DNA of 46,573 nucleotides from a virus. A program made the position numbers and the translations under genes. The notes beneath the pieces are model-generated. The model saw nothing but the letters and a program-made list of their open reading frames with translations, was not told where the DNA came from and did not search any database. Shown one piece after another: positions 1 to 6,687 of this stretch (position 1 is its first letter; each line of letters starts with the position of its first letter). The stretch is from positions 1-46,573 of the IMG/VR virus record IMGVR_UViG_3300022562_000313, one strand, 5' to 3'.

Positions 1-327
1 AGTCACCTCAGCCTCAGCGGTGCGCTTGACGTTCCGCCGTCCCTTGGCCGGAGCCTTAGCCGGAGCCTTAGGCTCAGCCTTGGCCGGAGCCTCAGGGATA
101 GCCCCTGAGATAGTCACGGAGCCGTCAGCCTCGACCGTGACCGACACCTCAGCCTTAGCCTCAGCCGCGGCCAGGATAAAGGCTCCGAGCATTTTGTTCG
201 AGCATTCGCCGTCAGGGATGTTCTTAACGGCGTAGGGCTCCGTACCCTTAAACGCCCCGATAGCCTCCGAGACATCCTGAGCCAGCTTAAGCTCAGAATC
301 CGGGGAGAGTGTGACGTTCCAAGACAT
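1..327 (-). CDS. Hypothetical protein with Ala/Pro/Lys-rich tail, 3' end outside window
   Basis: The frame opens at an ATG at 327 behind a strong AGGAGG (about 335-340) and stays open for 109 codons to the left edge. Residues 1-70 look like a small globular domain. The rest is a low-complexity tail of Pro-Ala-Lys repeats ending in basic residues (KGRRNVKR), which could bind DNA or RNA. I do not recognise a family. It is the last gene of the leftward small-gene operon. If the window is a circular genome, the frame continues from 46573 and stops at 46523-46525 after 16 more mostly basic and aromatic codons. Confidence 0.75.
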   Translation of the reverse strand, partial: MSWNVTLSPDSELKLAQDVSEAIGAFKGTEPYAVKNIPDGECSNKMLGAFILAAAEAKAEVSVTVEADGSVTISGAIPEAPAKAEPKAPAKAPAKGRRNVKRTAEAEVT

Positions 328-507
328 AACTAACCTCCTGCCCCTTAGGGCTGTTGAGTGAATGTTGCAACCGTTCTAACGGAAGGCTTAGTGGGGCTAT
401 TCCCGATGCCCCTCAGCCTTTACAAAGTCCTTACAAACGAGCCTCAGCCTACTTAGCCTAGAGGACTCGTCCCAAGACTAGGGAGCCGGTGCCTCTCCGT
501 CGTATTG
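328..507. promoter_or_regulatory. Intergenic leader with small palindromes and a TTACAAA direct repeat
   Basis: This 180-base stretch has no convincing gene. It holds two overlapping short palindromes, GTTGCAAC (364-371) and CCGTTCTAACGG (371-382), and two TTACAAA copies (420-426, 431-437) spaced 11 bases, about one helical turn. These look like possible operator sites before the gene at 1-327. I see no good -35/-10 pair. Confidence 0.3.
496..505. repeat. TCCGTCGTAT element, copy 1
   Basis: Exact 10-base match to copies at 1101-1110 and 2351-2360. The match extends as CTnTCCGTCGTAT, and copies 1 and 2 also share TTAGCT four bases downstream. This copy sits just past the stop codon at 508-510. 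Confidence 0.5.
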
Positions 508-777
508 TTAGCTTATGGCGTCACCCTCTTTCGGGAGCCATACACCAAACCGCTTAATGAGCTTAGCGATATGGCTGAAAGCCGGAGTGATGTGAAGCGG
601 GTAGCTATACGCAGGCTCAACCTGCGTCCACCCTGCCTGAGGGAAAGTCTCAAACAACTCATCCTGAGCCCTTAGAGCGTCCTCCTGAGACTGAAAGACC
701 ATCGCCGTCTCTCTTATACCAGCGATAGGGCCATAGGTTAGAACCCATACCTTCGGTCTGTCGCCGTACTCTGCCAT
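508..777 (-). CDS. Small hypothetical protein (89 aa)
   Basis: I place the start at the ATG at 777 (MAEYGDRPK), behind AAGGGGGAT, rather than the ATG at 819. The upstream ATG overlaps a likely extended -10 box at 818-826 and has no ribosome binding site. The protein is soluble, of mixed composition, with a central Gln/Glu/Ala-rich helix and several aromatic residues. No family is recognised. It belongs to the leftward cluster of small genes that in phages often holds host-takeover proteins; that role is inferred from position only. Confidence 0.65.
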   Translation of the reverse strand: MAEYGDRPKVWVLTYGPIAGIRETAMVFQSQEDALRAQDELFETFPQAGWTQVEPAYSYPLHITPAFSHIAKLIKRFGVWLPKEGDAIS

Positions 778-817
778 AAGGCTTATCCCCCTTAGGGTCG
801 GTTGCCTGTGAGACTGC

Positions 818-826
818 ATTGTAGCA
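818..826 (-). promoter_or_regulatory. Candidate extended -10 promoter
   Basis: On the minus strand the sequence reads TGC-TACAAT, an extended -10 with five of six matches to TATAAT, about 40 bases upstream of the ATG at 777. There is no good -35. The same TGC-TATAAT core occurs in the strong promoter at 2197-2226, which supports it modestly. Confidence 0.35.
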
Positions 827-835
827 CATCCCGCC

Positions 836-1039
836 TTAAGGAGACACCTTCTTAGAGTAACTATCGGCCAGCCGCCAGTCCCTCACGAGCCAGCCGTAGT
901 TATCGCTTAGCCACTTCTCGACTACCCCATCCTCTACGATAGACCATTCATAGACCTTAAGGGGTAGGAGAACCTGGACGACGCTGCTGTTCTCGTCTAC
1001 CTCAAACCATACATCGATTAGGACTCCAATCTTAGTCAT
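836..1039 (-). CDS. Small acidic hypothetical protein (67 aa)
   Basis: ATG at 1039 follows a clear AAGGAGG with good spacing. The product begins MTKIGVLIDVWFEVDENS and is rich in Val, Trp and acidic residues, with a predicted beta-rich N-terminal half and a helical Trp-rich C-terminal half. No family is recognised. It is separated by 77 bases from the upstream membrane-protein gene. That gap has an imperfect GGGG/CCCC hairpin that could act as a processing or weak termination site. Confidence 0.65.
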   Translation of the reverse strand: MTKIGVLIDVWFEVDENSSVVQVLLPLKVYEWSIVEDGVVEKWLSDNYGWLVRDWRLADSYSKKVSP

Positions 1040-1100
1040 CTAACCTCCTTAACTAAGACAGACTAGGGGATCGACCTTGGATTAGAGCCGACCCCCGCTG

Positions 1101-1110
1101 TCCGTCGTAT
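1101..1110. repeat. TCCGTCGTAT element, copy 2
   Basis: Exact copy of the 10-base element, seven bases beyond the stop codon of the membrane-protein gene at 1117-1272. With its extension it resembles copy 1 over about 20 bases. Confidence 0.5.
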
Positions 1111-1116
1111 GATTAG

Positions 1117-1272
1117 CTAGACGTTCCGCTTCTCCGCTATCCATAGGATACAGCAGACCACCGCAGCCCCGTACCAGAAGCTAGAGGCTGTCCAAGTGAA
1201 CCAGTCCTCTCCTATGTAGGCCCACATCGCTCCGAAGGTGGCGTAGATTAGGACCCTATCCAGGTTATCCAT
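1117..1272 (-). CDS. Small membrane protein, two hydrophobic segments (51 aa)
   Basis: ATG at 1272 follows GAGGAGGCG. The frame overlaps the stop of the preceding gene by 8 bases (ATGGATAA), typical of translational coupling. The sequence has two short hydrophobic, Trp/Tyr-rich stretches (about residues 7-20 and 31-45) around GEDWFTW, and ends in a charged tail (AEKRNV). Likely an inner-membrane miniprotein of unknown function. The frame is short but well supported by its ribosome binding site and overlap. Confidence 0.6.
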   Translation of the reverse strand: MDNLDRVLIYATFGAMWAYIGEDWFTWTASSFWYGAAVVCCILWIAEKRNV

Positions 1273-1414
1273 CACTCGCCTCCTCTAGTCCTAGCTCTTG
1301 CTTTATTGCGAGAGCGTTCTTGTCGTTCCCCTCAGCCTTAGCCTTGTCATAGGCTGCCATTAGCTGAGGGTAGACCCGTCTAGCCGTGGACTCGTCCATG
1401 CTGAACAGCCCCAT
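1265..1414 (-). CDS. Small charged helical protein (49 aa)
   Basis: The ATG at 1414 shares its A with the stop of the preceding gene (TAATG), so it is probably translated by re-initiation. The product starts MGLFSMDESTARR, is almost wholly helical, rich in Ala, Lys and Glu, and ends EEASDG. No family is recognised. Its 3' end overlaps the start of the downstream membrane miniprotein. Confidence 0.55.
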   Translation of the reverse strand: MGLFSMDESTARRVYPQLMAAYDKAKAEGNDKNALAIKQELGLEEASDG

Positions 1415-1779
1415 TAGATTTCAAACTGGTTGTTGAGGGCTTCGATCTCAGCGAGCCGCTTAGCCACACCATAGCCAAGCATAAACATACCGAGAGCGAT
1501 GACCCGAGGATCGGTAAGCCTTTGAAGCTTATCCTCATCCTCAGACTCAGCATCGGGATCGAATGCGGCCTTGAGCTTCTCGATAACGACTACCTTGTAG
1601 AGGTCGGTGACCTGCTTATCGATAAACTCTACGATAGTCTCCTTGCCGATGCGCTGCTCAATCTCGTCTAGAGTAGAGTCAGCGCCGCCTTCGACGTTAG
1701 CTCTATGCTCCTCCTTGGTCGTGTTCGAGGGGTCGATGCCGTACGCTAGTCGCTCAAACTCAGGGAGTGACATACCCAT
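1414..1779 (-). CDS. Hypothetical acidic protein (121 aa)
   Basis: ATG at 1779 lies behind AGGAGG and overlaps the upstream stop as TAATG. The protein is acidic and helical: a central stretch with DAESEDED (about 76-83) divides an N-terminal helical half from a short C-terminal Gly/Leu/Met-rich segment (LGMFMLGYGVAKRLAEIE) that looks amphipathic rather than membrane spanning. I do not recognise a family. Its position suggests co-expression with the neighbouring small basic proteins. Confidence 0.7.
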   Translation of the reverse strand: MGMSLPEFERLAYGIDPSNTTKEEHRANVEGGADSTLDEIEQRIGKETIVEFIDKQVTDLYKVVVIEKLKAAFDPDAESEDEDKLQRLTDPRVIALGMFMLGYGVAKRLAEIEALNNQFEI

Positions 1780-1982
1780 TACTTTATCCTCCTATTGCGG
1801 TCGCGGTTGTCTTGCGCTCTAGCTATACGATTCTGAAGGTAGTTAGCCTTATTGCCAGAGCGATGTTCTCGCTGCGTCTTGCCCTTTCTAGGTTGCCACT
1901 TAGAATCAGCGGCGTGTCGAGTGTTGGACTCTCTATTAATCTGAGAGAGCCGTTGGTTCGGGAACCACCTAAGGCTACTCAT
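1779..1982 (-). CDS. Very basic hypothetical protein (67 aa)
   Basis: The start ATG at 1982 overlaps the upstream gene's TGA as ATGA, and the stop overlaps the downstream ATG as TAATG. The product is extremely rich in Arg, Lys, Asn and Gln (for example WQPRKGKTQREHRSG) with few hydrophobic residues, so it is probably a nucleic-acid-binding or disordered peptide. The tight double overlap argues it is genuinely translated. No family is recognised. Confidence 0.6.
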   Translation of the reverse strand: MSSLRWFPNQRLSQINRESNTRHAADSKWQPRKGKTQREHRSGNKANYLQNRIARAQDNRDRNRRIK

Positions 1983-2143
1983 GCCAATGCCTCAGCATAG
2001 GGGCGCTCCCGGTTCAGCCGCTTCTCACGGCGGATAGCCTTAGAAGCCTTGTTGCGCTCCCTACGTCCCTCAGCCCTATAGCGCTGACACTTGACCTTGT
2101 TCCGCCCTAGCTTACGGGAGGAACCTCCTGCCTTCTTAGCCAT
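1979..2143 (-). CDS. Small basic phage protein with GRNKxKCxxYR signature (54 aa)
   Basis: ATG at 2143 follows TAGGAGGTAGGTA, an excellent ribosome binding site, and this is the first gene after the strong promoter at 2197-2226. The product is Lys/Arg-rich with the pattern GRNKVKCQRYRAEGRRERNK (about residues 14-33). From memory, short proteins with this signature recur in many unrelated phages and are usually left unannotated. A nucleic-acid-binding role is inferred from charge. Codons and spacing leave little doubt that it is real. Confidence 0.7.
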   Translation of the reverse strand: MAKKAGGSSRKLGRNKVKCQRYRAEGRRERNKASKAIRREKRLNRERPYAEALA

Positions 2144-2196
2144 TACCTACCTCCTATCTGGACTTTAACTTCAAGCCCGATTGCGGTGGAGCCTCC

Positions 2197-2226
2197 ATTA
2201 TAGCACGTCCAGCCAGGGCTTGTCAA
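2197..2226 (-). promoter_or_regulatory. Strong sigma70-type promoter for the leftward small-gene operon
   Basis: Read on the minus strand, TTGACA (2221-2226) is followed by an 18-base spacer and TATAAT (2197-2202), with TGC just before the -10 (extended -10). Both hexamers are perfect. It lies 54 bases upstream of the ATG at 2143, and transcription would start near 2190. Host housekeeping RNA polymerase should use it, so this operon is probably expressed immediately after infection. Confidence 0.8.
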
Positions 2227-2464
2227 GGGCGACCTTCCTTATAATAAATACATCTATATAAATATATACTAGATAAATGTAACTAAATATACTTAGTTAA
2301 ATCGCGTCTTTAATAACGGGGTGACAATGTTCCGGCATTTGAAATTGCTTTCCGTCGTATGAGCTTCTAAGAGGCTCTTGCATCGTCGCTGTAATCAGAA
2401 TGGCAAACGATTTCTGAACCGAATCGATACAAACCGTGTGAAAGTGCCTGCAAACGGGCACAAT
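2227..2464. other. AT-rich intergenic core between divergent operons
   Basis: No gene is visible here. Bases 2236-2310 are very AT-rich with runs such as TAAATA, TATATAAATATATA and palindromic AGTTAAAT/TACTTAGT pieces, in contrast to the balanced composition of the flanking genes. A copy of TCCGTCGTAT lies at 2351-2360. The segment could be a DNA-unwinding element, an upstream activating region for the two promoters, or part of an origin; the sequence alone does not decide. Confidence 0.5.
2351..2360. repeat. TCCGTCGTAT element, copy 3
   Basis: Third exact copy, in the divergent control region between the two promoters. Its placement near promoters and gene ends favours a protein-binding or RNA-processing site over coding chance. 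Confidence 0.5.
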
Positions 2465-2494
2465 TTGACAAGCCGCCGATGCCTCCGGTACTAT
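2465..2494 (+). promoter_or_regulatory. Promoter for the rightward early/middle operon
   Basis: TTGACA (2465-2470), an 18-base spacer and TACTAT (2489-2494, four of six matches) lie 49 bases before the ATG at 2543. The -35 region shares TTGACAAGCC with the leftward promoter. The predicted leader contains a small hairpin, GCCCC-AATCC-GGGGC (about 2502-2516), before the AGGAGGG ribosome binding site. Confidence 0.6.
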
Positions 2495-2542
2495 GGAATC
2501 AGCCCCAATCCGGGGCAGCCACTACGACCTAGGAGGGTCACC

Positions 2543-3823
2543 ATGGCGGGTTTCACACTAAGATCGGCGGGGAACAGGTCGGGTTCCTACGCAACGAGCC
2601 GTGAGTTTCAGATTGTAAAGCGAGGCCCACGGCGAGCCGATATCGTAGATATTAGCTCAGGTCAGGTAATTACATCGTTCGAGTTCGACAGGACGATGCC
2701 GGAATTCTTTAAGGTTCAGGTCGATCCGGGCTCTAACCGCGTCTATGACTTTAGTGGTCAGCCTATTGGCTCGGCCATGCCGTCAGGCGGTTTCTACACA
2801 CCAGTTGTAGATGTAGAGCCTACTGCTTCTGCCGAGAGCATCGACACGATTAAGGAGGCTAGCTCTACTAAGAACCGCAACTGGCGCATCGATGAGGGCA
2901 TCTTCTACGTTCGCCCTACTCCTGAGTCTCCCGACGAGACGGAGATTGGCCTTCCGCTCGCCTCTGGCTCTCATCCTACGACTCCTACTAACGTGGATGA
3001 AATCATGGGGCAGCACGAAATGTTGTTCAACATCGCTCTTGCTATCTTCTATGACATCCCTAGCTTGCTTTGCGGCCCTACGGGTGTCGGCAAGACGACG
3101 GTGTACCGCTGGCTGGCTGAGAAGCTAGGCTATGCGTTCTTCCTCATGCCTATCAGCCGTGGTACGGAGTCTGCTCACTTGGTAGGCGAGTATATGCCTA
3201 CCGAGGGTGAGAACGGTTCTGTCCCGTTCGGCTGGACTAGTGGCCCGGTGACGGAGGCTGCTCTTACAAGTCATACCCATCCTACACTACTCGTGTTCGA
3301 TGAGCTTAACCGCATCGGGAACATCGCGGAGTTTGCTCGCATCTACTCTGTCCTTGACGATAGCCGCGTGCTTGAGCTTAAGGAGAAGCGGAGTAAGACA
3401 AAGACTGCCGAAATCATCGCCATTAAGGAACTTAACATCGGCGGTACGATGAACCCGGTTGAGGATGATGGTGCAGACTACATCGGTGTTCAGGAGCTAG
3501 ACCCGGCCCTTTCGTCTCGCTTCCTGATTCAGCCGACTATCAGCTATCCCGATAGCAAGACGGAGACGGCTGCTCTCGTTAAGAGAGTCGAGCGTGACGG
3601 TGTGACGCTTGAGATTAAGACCGCGCTTAAGATGGTGAACGCGGCCAATAAGATCAGGCAGTCTCCTGATGTGCGCTTCCCTATCTCATTCCGTGAGCTT
3701 AGGGCATGGGCGCTGGCAATCCCCTACCTCGGCTACAAGCGAGCGGCTGAGTCTACGGTGTTGCCTAAGTGCCCTCCCGTCTATCAGACGGATGTTCGTA
3801 CCCTTCTAGCCTTGCAGGGGTGA
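2543..3823 (+). CDS. MoxR/CbbQ-type AAA+ ATPase
   Basis: The start is the ATG at 2543 behind AGGAGGG (2531-2537); an in-frame ATG at 2378 has no ribosome binding site and lies upstream of the promoter. The 426-residue protein has about 150 N-terminal residues of unclear fold, then an AAA+ domain: Walker A GPTGVGKTT (178-186), Walker B LLVFDELN (249-256), sensor-1-like GGTMNP (300-305) and a likely arginine finger in ALSSRF (322-327). MoxR-type ATPases work as hexameric chaperone-like machines with VWA-domain partners, and the next gene encodes such a partner. CobS-type cobalt chelatase ATPases are the nearest well-studied relatives; nothing else here suggests cobalamin synthesis, so a remodelling role during infection is more likely. 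Confidence 0.88.
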   Translation: MAGFTLRSAGNRSGSYATSREFQIVKRGPRRADIVDISSGQVITSFEFDRTMPEFFKVQVDPGSNRVYDFSGQPIGSAMPSGGFYTPVVDVEPTASAESIDTIKEASSTKNRNWRIDEGIFYVRPTPESPDETEIGLPLASGSHPTTPTNVDEIMGQHEMLFNIALAIFYDIPSLLCGPTGVGKTTVYRWLAEKLGYAFFLMPISRGTESAHLVGEYMPTEGENGSVPFGWTSGPVTEAALTSHTHPTLLVFDELNRIGNIAEFARIYSVLDDSRVLELKEKRSKTKTAEIIAIKELNIGGTMNPVEDDGADYIGVQELDPALSSRFLIQPTISYPDSKTETAALVKRVERDGVTLEIKTALKMVNAANKIRQSPDVRFPISFRELRAWALAIPYLGYKRAAESTVLPKCPPVYQTDVRTLLALQG

Positions 3824-3828
3824 GTCCT

Positions 3829-5505
3829 ATGGCGAGACAGCATCTAGAAATGAAAGAAACCATCGATCCCCGTGTAGCTACACAGATGCGAGAGCGTGTA
3901 GTTAATACGACCTCGCTTCTGGCTGACGAAGATGAGCCCATTAAGGAGGAACTAGGGGAGAATTGGGCGGTAGACCTTAAGAAGCGCGTCGTCCATTGGC
4001 GCGTAACTAATCCGTTCCCTCCCTACAATGTTCTCACTCCTGAGGAGTTGACTTATCTAGTGGCTCACGAGTCGGGGCATCTAACCGATAGTAGCGTGTT
4101 CAAGACTTATCAAGACGCCAGGAGAGAGTCATTCGACCGCTTCGTTAATGCTTACGAAGATATCCGTATTGAGGATATACAGCAGAAGCGGTATCCCGGC
4201 TTCGAGCAATTTAAGGACACGATGACGCCTAAGGTAGAGTCGTTCTGGCTCGATGACGGTGTTCTTAGACATACAGAACCAACCGATCAGTACGGCTTTC
4301 TTTCCTGGGCTTACGAGAACCTGGACGAAGAGGGCATCGCTAAGGCTGAGAAGTTGTGTCACCCTGAGGTTGTCAAGCTATACGACGATGATCTTAGGAA
4401 GCGTGTCAAGGCTCTAAATAGTACGCAAGAGGTCGCCAACGAGCTTGAGTCTATCTATGAGAAGATTCAAGAGGCGACGAACACCGTTCCTCAGGGCGGT
4501 GGTAAGCAAGGTAGAGATAAAGACTCTGGGCCTCAAGGCGGTGTCTCGGGCATGGGGCAGAAGGCTGATACGGCCCTAGAACAGGCTAGATCAGCAGCAC
4601 CGAATACTCATAGAGGTAAGGCTGAGGCATCCTATGATGCCAAGATGGATGCTCATAGACAGTCCACTAACGTAGTTCAAGACGAGATTACCGCTAGAGA
4701 TTGGGGCAGCTTCGAGCAGAACGCTAGCACTAGAGAAGAAGCCCCTGAACCCGGTGGCGGTACTTCCGACCATGGCGTAGGCCGATACGGTGTAGCCTAT
4801 TGGAAGGATGAGGCTGCTAAGGTGCGTGTCCCTATCAATAACCTGCATAGGCGGCTCATGTCCGTTCTTAGAGCTAATAAGCAGGATGTGTGGGAGTCCT
4901 CTCATAAGAGAGGGCGGCTCGATAATAGAACCAGCTTTAGAGTGATGACAGGTAACCCGAGAGTCTTTAAGCGTAAGCACGCTTTCGGACACTATGATTA
5001 CCTTGTTGGTCTAGTCATCGACGTGTCAGGTTCTATGGAGGGCCGCAAGATTCAGGCGACTAGAGCTACAGTCACCATCGGTGAGGCTCTAGACAAGACG
5101 GGAATCCCGTTCTTTATGATCACCTATTCGGATAGAGTAACAGCGTACAAGCCCTCACGCTTCTCTCTTAAGAAGCATGGTGACGCTATAGCCTCTAGAA
5201 CGCTGTTTCCAGGGGGAGGCACGGGTGAGTATTCAGCCCTATACGGAGCCCTACAGGAGTTTCATTCAGCGTCCCCTGAGACTGTTAAGATTATGATTGC
5301 AATTACGGACGGGACTACCTCTAGACAGGAGTTGAGCAGGATGCACTTGCAGGAGATGGATAAGCTAGGAGTCCACGCTTTCCAGATTGGACTAAACATC
5401 CCTCCTGCTGAGTACTACGAACACGGTATTCAAGTGGATGATGTTAACCAGCTTGCTCCTGAGATTGGTAAGATTCTCAAGAAGCTGGTGAAGCAGGGTG
5501 TTTAG
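3829..5505 (+). CDS. VWA-domain protein with zincin-like HExxH motif, partner of the AAA+ ATPase
   Basis: I choose the ATG at 3829 (AGGGGTGAG upstream, five bases past the ATPase stop) over an earlier in-frame ATG at 3769 inside that gene. The 558-residue product has two parts. Residues 65-125 carry HESGH (80-84) followed by NAYEDIRIED (107-116), a pattern like the zincin-type metallopeptidase-like domain found N-terminal to VWA domains in CobT-related proteins. Residues 220-320 are a low-complexity linker. Residues 388-558 form a VWA domain with a complete MIDAS: DVSGS (398-402), the Thr of GGGT (465) and ITDG (492-495). MoxR/VWA pairs usually load or remodel a target complex. Whether the HExxH is catalytic is not known. 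Confidence 0.85.
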   Translation: MARQHLEMKETIDPRVATQMRERVVNTTSLLADEDEPIKEELGENWAVDLKKRVVHWRVTNPFPPYNVLTPEELTYLVAHESGHLTDSSVFKTYQDARRESFDRFVNAYEDIRIEDIQQKRYPGFEQFKDTMTPKVESFWLDDGVLRHTEPTDQYGFLSWAYENLDEEGIAKAEKLCHPEVVKLYDDDLRKRVKALNSTQEVANELESIYEKIQEATNTVPQGGGKQGRDKDSGPQGGVSGMGQKADTALEQARSAAPNTHRGKAEASYDAKMDAHRQSTNVVQDEITARDWGSFEQNASTREEAPEPGGGTSDHGVGRYGVAYWKDEAAKVRVPINNLHRRLMSVLRANKQDVWESSHKRGRLDNRTSFRVMTGNPRVFKRKHAFGHYDYLVGLVIDVSGSMEGRKIQATRATVTIGEALDKTGIPFFMITYSDRVTAYKPSRFSLKKHGDAIASRTLFPGGGTGEYSALYGALQEFHSASPETVKIMIAITDGTTSRQELSRMHLQEMDKLGVHAFQIGLNIPPAEYYEHGIQVDDVNQLAPEIGKILKKLVKQGV

Positions 5506-6022
5506 AAAGAAAGATACAGAGAAGCAGAGGCAAGCTCTTCTTAAGAAGCAGTATGAGTACAATCAACTGCTAGCTCAGCAGACTGAGTTCCTTAAGAGGG
5601 CGCAAGCTACCGCAATAACGAGGCCCGTTGTGGTACAATGGCTAGAAGATGACTACCTACCGGGGGTGCTAGAGATGAAGTACGAAGATAATAAGCCATT
5701 CGATAGGGTGATTACGGCTAAGTATACGGGGCGCTGCTCCGGCTGTGGTAAGGGCTTTAGGGCAGGAGATCAGATTAGATGGGTGAAGAACAAGGACGAC
5801 ACTAAGCCCCATGCCTATTGTCTCGACCCTCAGACTTGCAAGAGTCACCTGATTCCTGCTAGTCTCCTCCCCGAGAACATCCAAGCGACGATTGCACTAG
5901 CTCTACAGAACGGCGACACCGACGAAGCACTCCGTCTAAAGAAGGAGGCCGAGGATAAGGCTAAGGAAGATAAGGAGCAATCAGAAGTAGAGGAAATCGA
6001 AGCCCTACTAAGGGAGATGTGA
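5498..6022 (+). CDS. Zinc-finger protein with coiled-coil ends
   Basis: The longest frame begins with GTG at 5498, overlapping the VWA gene stop by 8 bases, so it may be translationally coupled. A shorter form from the ATG at 5675 (GGGGGTG upstream) is possible and would drop a Lys/Gln-rich coiled coil (residues 5-35). The core is a Cys/His cluster: C80-x2-C83, H105, C108 and C114, in a context (TAKYTGRCSGCGKGFRAGDQ) seen in small zinc domains attached to phage and bacterial nucleic-acid enzymes. The C-terminus is a charged helix ending EIEALLREM. It travels with the AAA+/VWA pair and might be their adaptor or substrate; that is inference. Confidence 0.7.
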   Translation: MFRKKDTEKQRQALLKKQYEYNQLLAQQTEFLKRAQATAITRPVVVQWLEDDYLPGVLEMKYEDNKPFDRVITAKYTGRCSGCGKGFRAGDQIRWVKNKDDTKPHAYCLDPQTCKSHLIPASLLPENIQATIALALQNGDTDEALRLKKEAEDKAKEDKEQSEVEEIEALLREM

Positions 6023-6228
6023 TGGACAGTCAGCAGTTCTATATTCCTAACACAAAGCAAGTGATCACACTTGAGATTTACTATGACAGCCATTTCGATC
6101 AGCCGCCTGCTGATTGGGACTGGCCTGAGATTGTTAATAATCCAGATACTTTTATTATTCATAACACGTCCCCACAAGCCTTTAAGGAGGATCAGCATGA
6201 GAACCTTGCCGGACAACGCGACAGTTAA
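6022..6228 (+). CDS. Small acidic hypothetical protein (68 aa)
   Basis: The ATG at 6022 overlaps the upstream TGA (TGATG) and lies behind GGGAG; a GTG three bases earlier is less likely. The sequence is rich in Asp, Pro, Trp and Ile (PPADWDWPEIVNNPDT) with an acidic, beta-prone character and no clear motif. Its 3' end overlaps the next gene, including that gene's ribosome binding site. No family is recognised. Confidence 0.55.
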   Translation: MDSQQFYIPNTKQVITLEIYYDSHFDQPPADWDWPEIVNNPDTFIIHNTSPQAFKEDQHENLAGQRDS

Positions 6229-6469
6229 ATACCAACACTATAGACTCACTCCCGATCATAACTTAATGCCAGCGCATCTTTGTAGGGCGTTGCGTCTACC
6301 TATGCGTTCGCAAGGTGGACTGACTATTGCTACCCTTGCCTGGGAGGGTCACATCATCGTGGCACAGGCTGAGTGTAACGATAGGGATAACTTCTCTAAG
6401 TCAATCGGCAGGAACATCGCTCGTGGCAGGGCCATTAAGAAGCTCTATGAGGAGGTGATGTATAAATGA
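6197..6469 (+). CDS. Small hypothetical protein (90 aa)
   Basis: The start is the ATG at 6197 behind AAGGAGG (6184-6190), not the upstream in-frame ATG at 6071. The product has a predicted beta-strand centre (GGLTIATLAWEGHIIVAQAE) and a basic helical end (SIGRNIARGRAIKKLYEEV). That alpha/beta pattern with a basic helix would suit a small nucleic-acid-binding fold, but I do not recognise a family. Stop overlaps the next ATG (ATGA). Confidence 0.65.
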   Translation: MRTLPDNATVKYQHYRLTPDHNLMPAHLCRALRLPMRSQGGLTIATLAWEGHIIVAQAECNDRDNFSKSIGRNIARGRAIKKLYEEVMYK

Positions 6470-6687
6470 GGTTGCAGGAAACCACACTCGATATGCTAGA
6501 CCAGGCTATCGATGCCGGGGGTCTAGTAGTAGAAGAGTTTGAGAAGCGCCCGGATCAGAGCCTATCAGCGTTTGAAGCCCGTAAGGTATTCGGACTCATC
6601 TCTCTACAACTTTCCCTACTCCAAGCCATCAGTCTCACCCTTCGGATTGAACATCGTCTAAGTAAGAAGGAGGATATCGAAATATGA
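6466..6687 (+). CDS. Small helical hypothetical protein (73 aa)
   Basis: ATG at 6466 overlaps the previous stop (ATGA) and follows GGAGGTGAT. The product is all-helical, with a Leu/Ile/Ser-rich amphipathic stretch (GLISLQLSLLQAISLTLRIE, about 43-62) that could be a coiled coil or dimerisation helix. It ends four bases into the Ku gene (ATGA). Its place directly before Ku makes an accessory role in end-joining thinkable, but nothing in the sequence shows it. Confidence 0.6.
   Translation: MRLQETTLDMLDQAIDAGGLVVEEFEKRPDQSLSAFEARKVFGLISLQLSLLQAISLTLRIEHRLSKKEDIEI

Noticed and set aside
20-235. Plus-strand open frame of 71 codons at the left edge
   Set aside because: It is antisense to the well-supported minus-strand gene at 1-327, has no ribosome binding site, and its Ala/Gly/Ser-rich sequence mirrors the Ala/Pro/Lys codons of the real gene.
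1-800. High density of CCTNAGG and GCCTCAGCC-like words in the left region
   Set aside because: Striking by eye, but largely explained by codon preference for GCT GAG/GCC AAG in reverse and by chance; without a genome-wide count I do not claim a motif.
2378-2542. In-frame extension of the AAA+ ATPase from an earlier ATG
   Set aside because: It covers the predicted promoter and leader, has no Shine-Dalgarno, and the ATG at 2543 has AGGAGGG.
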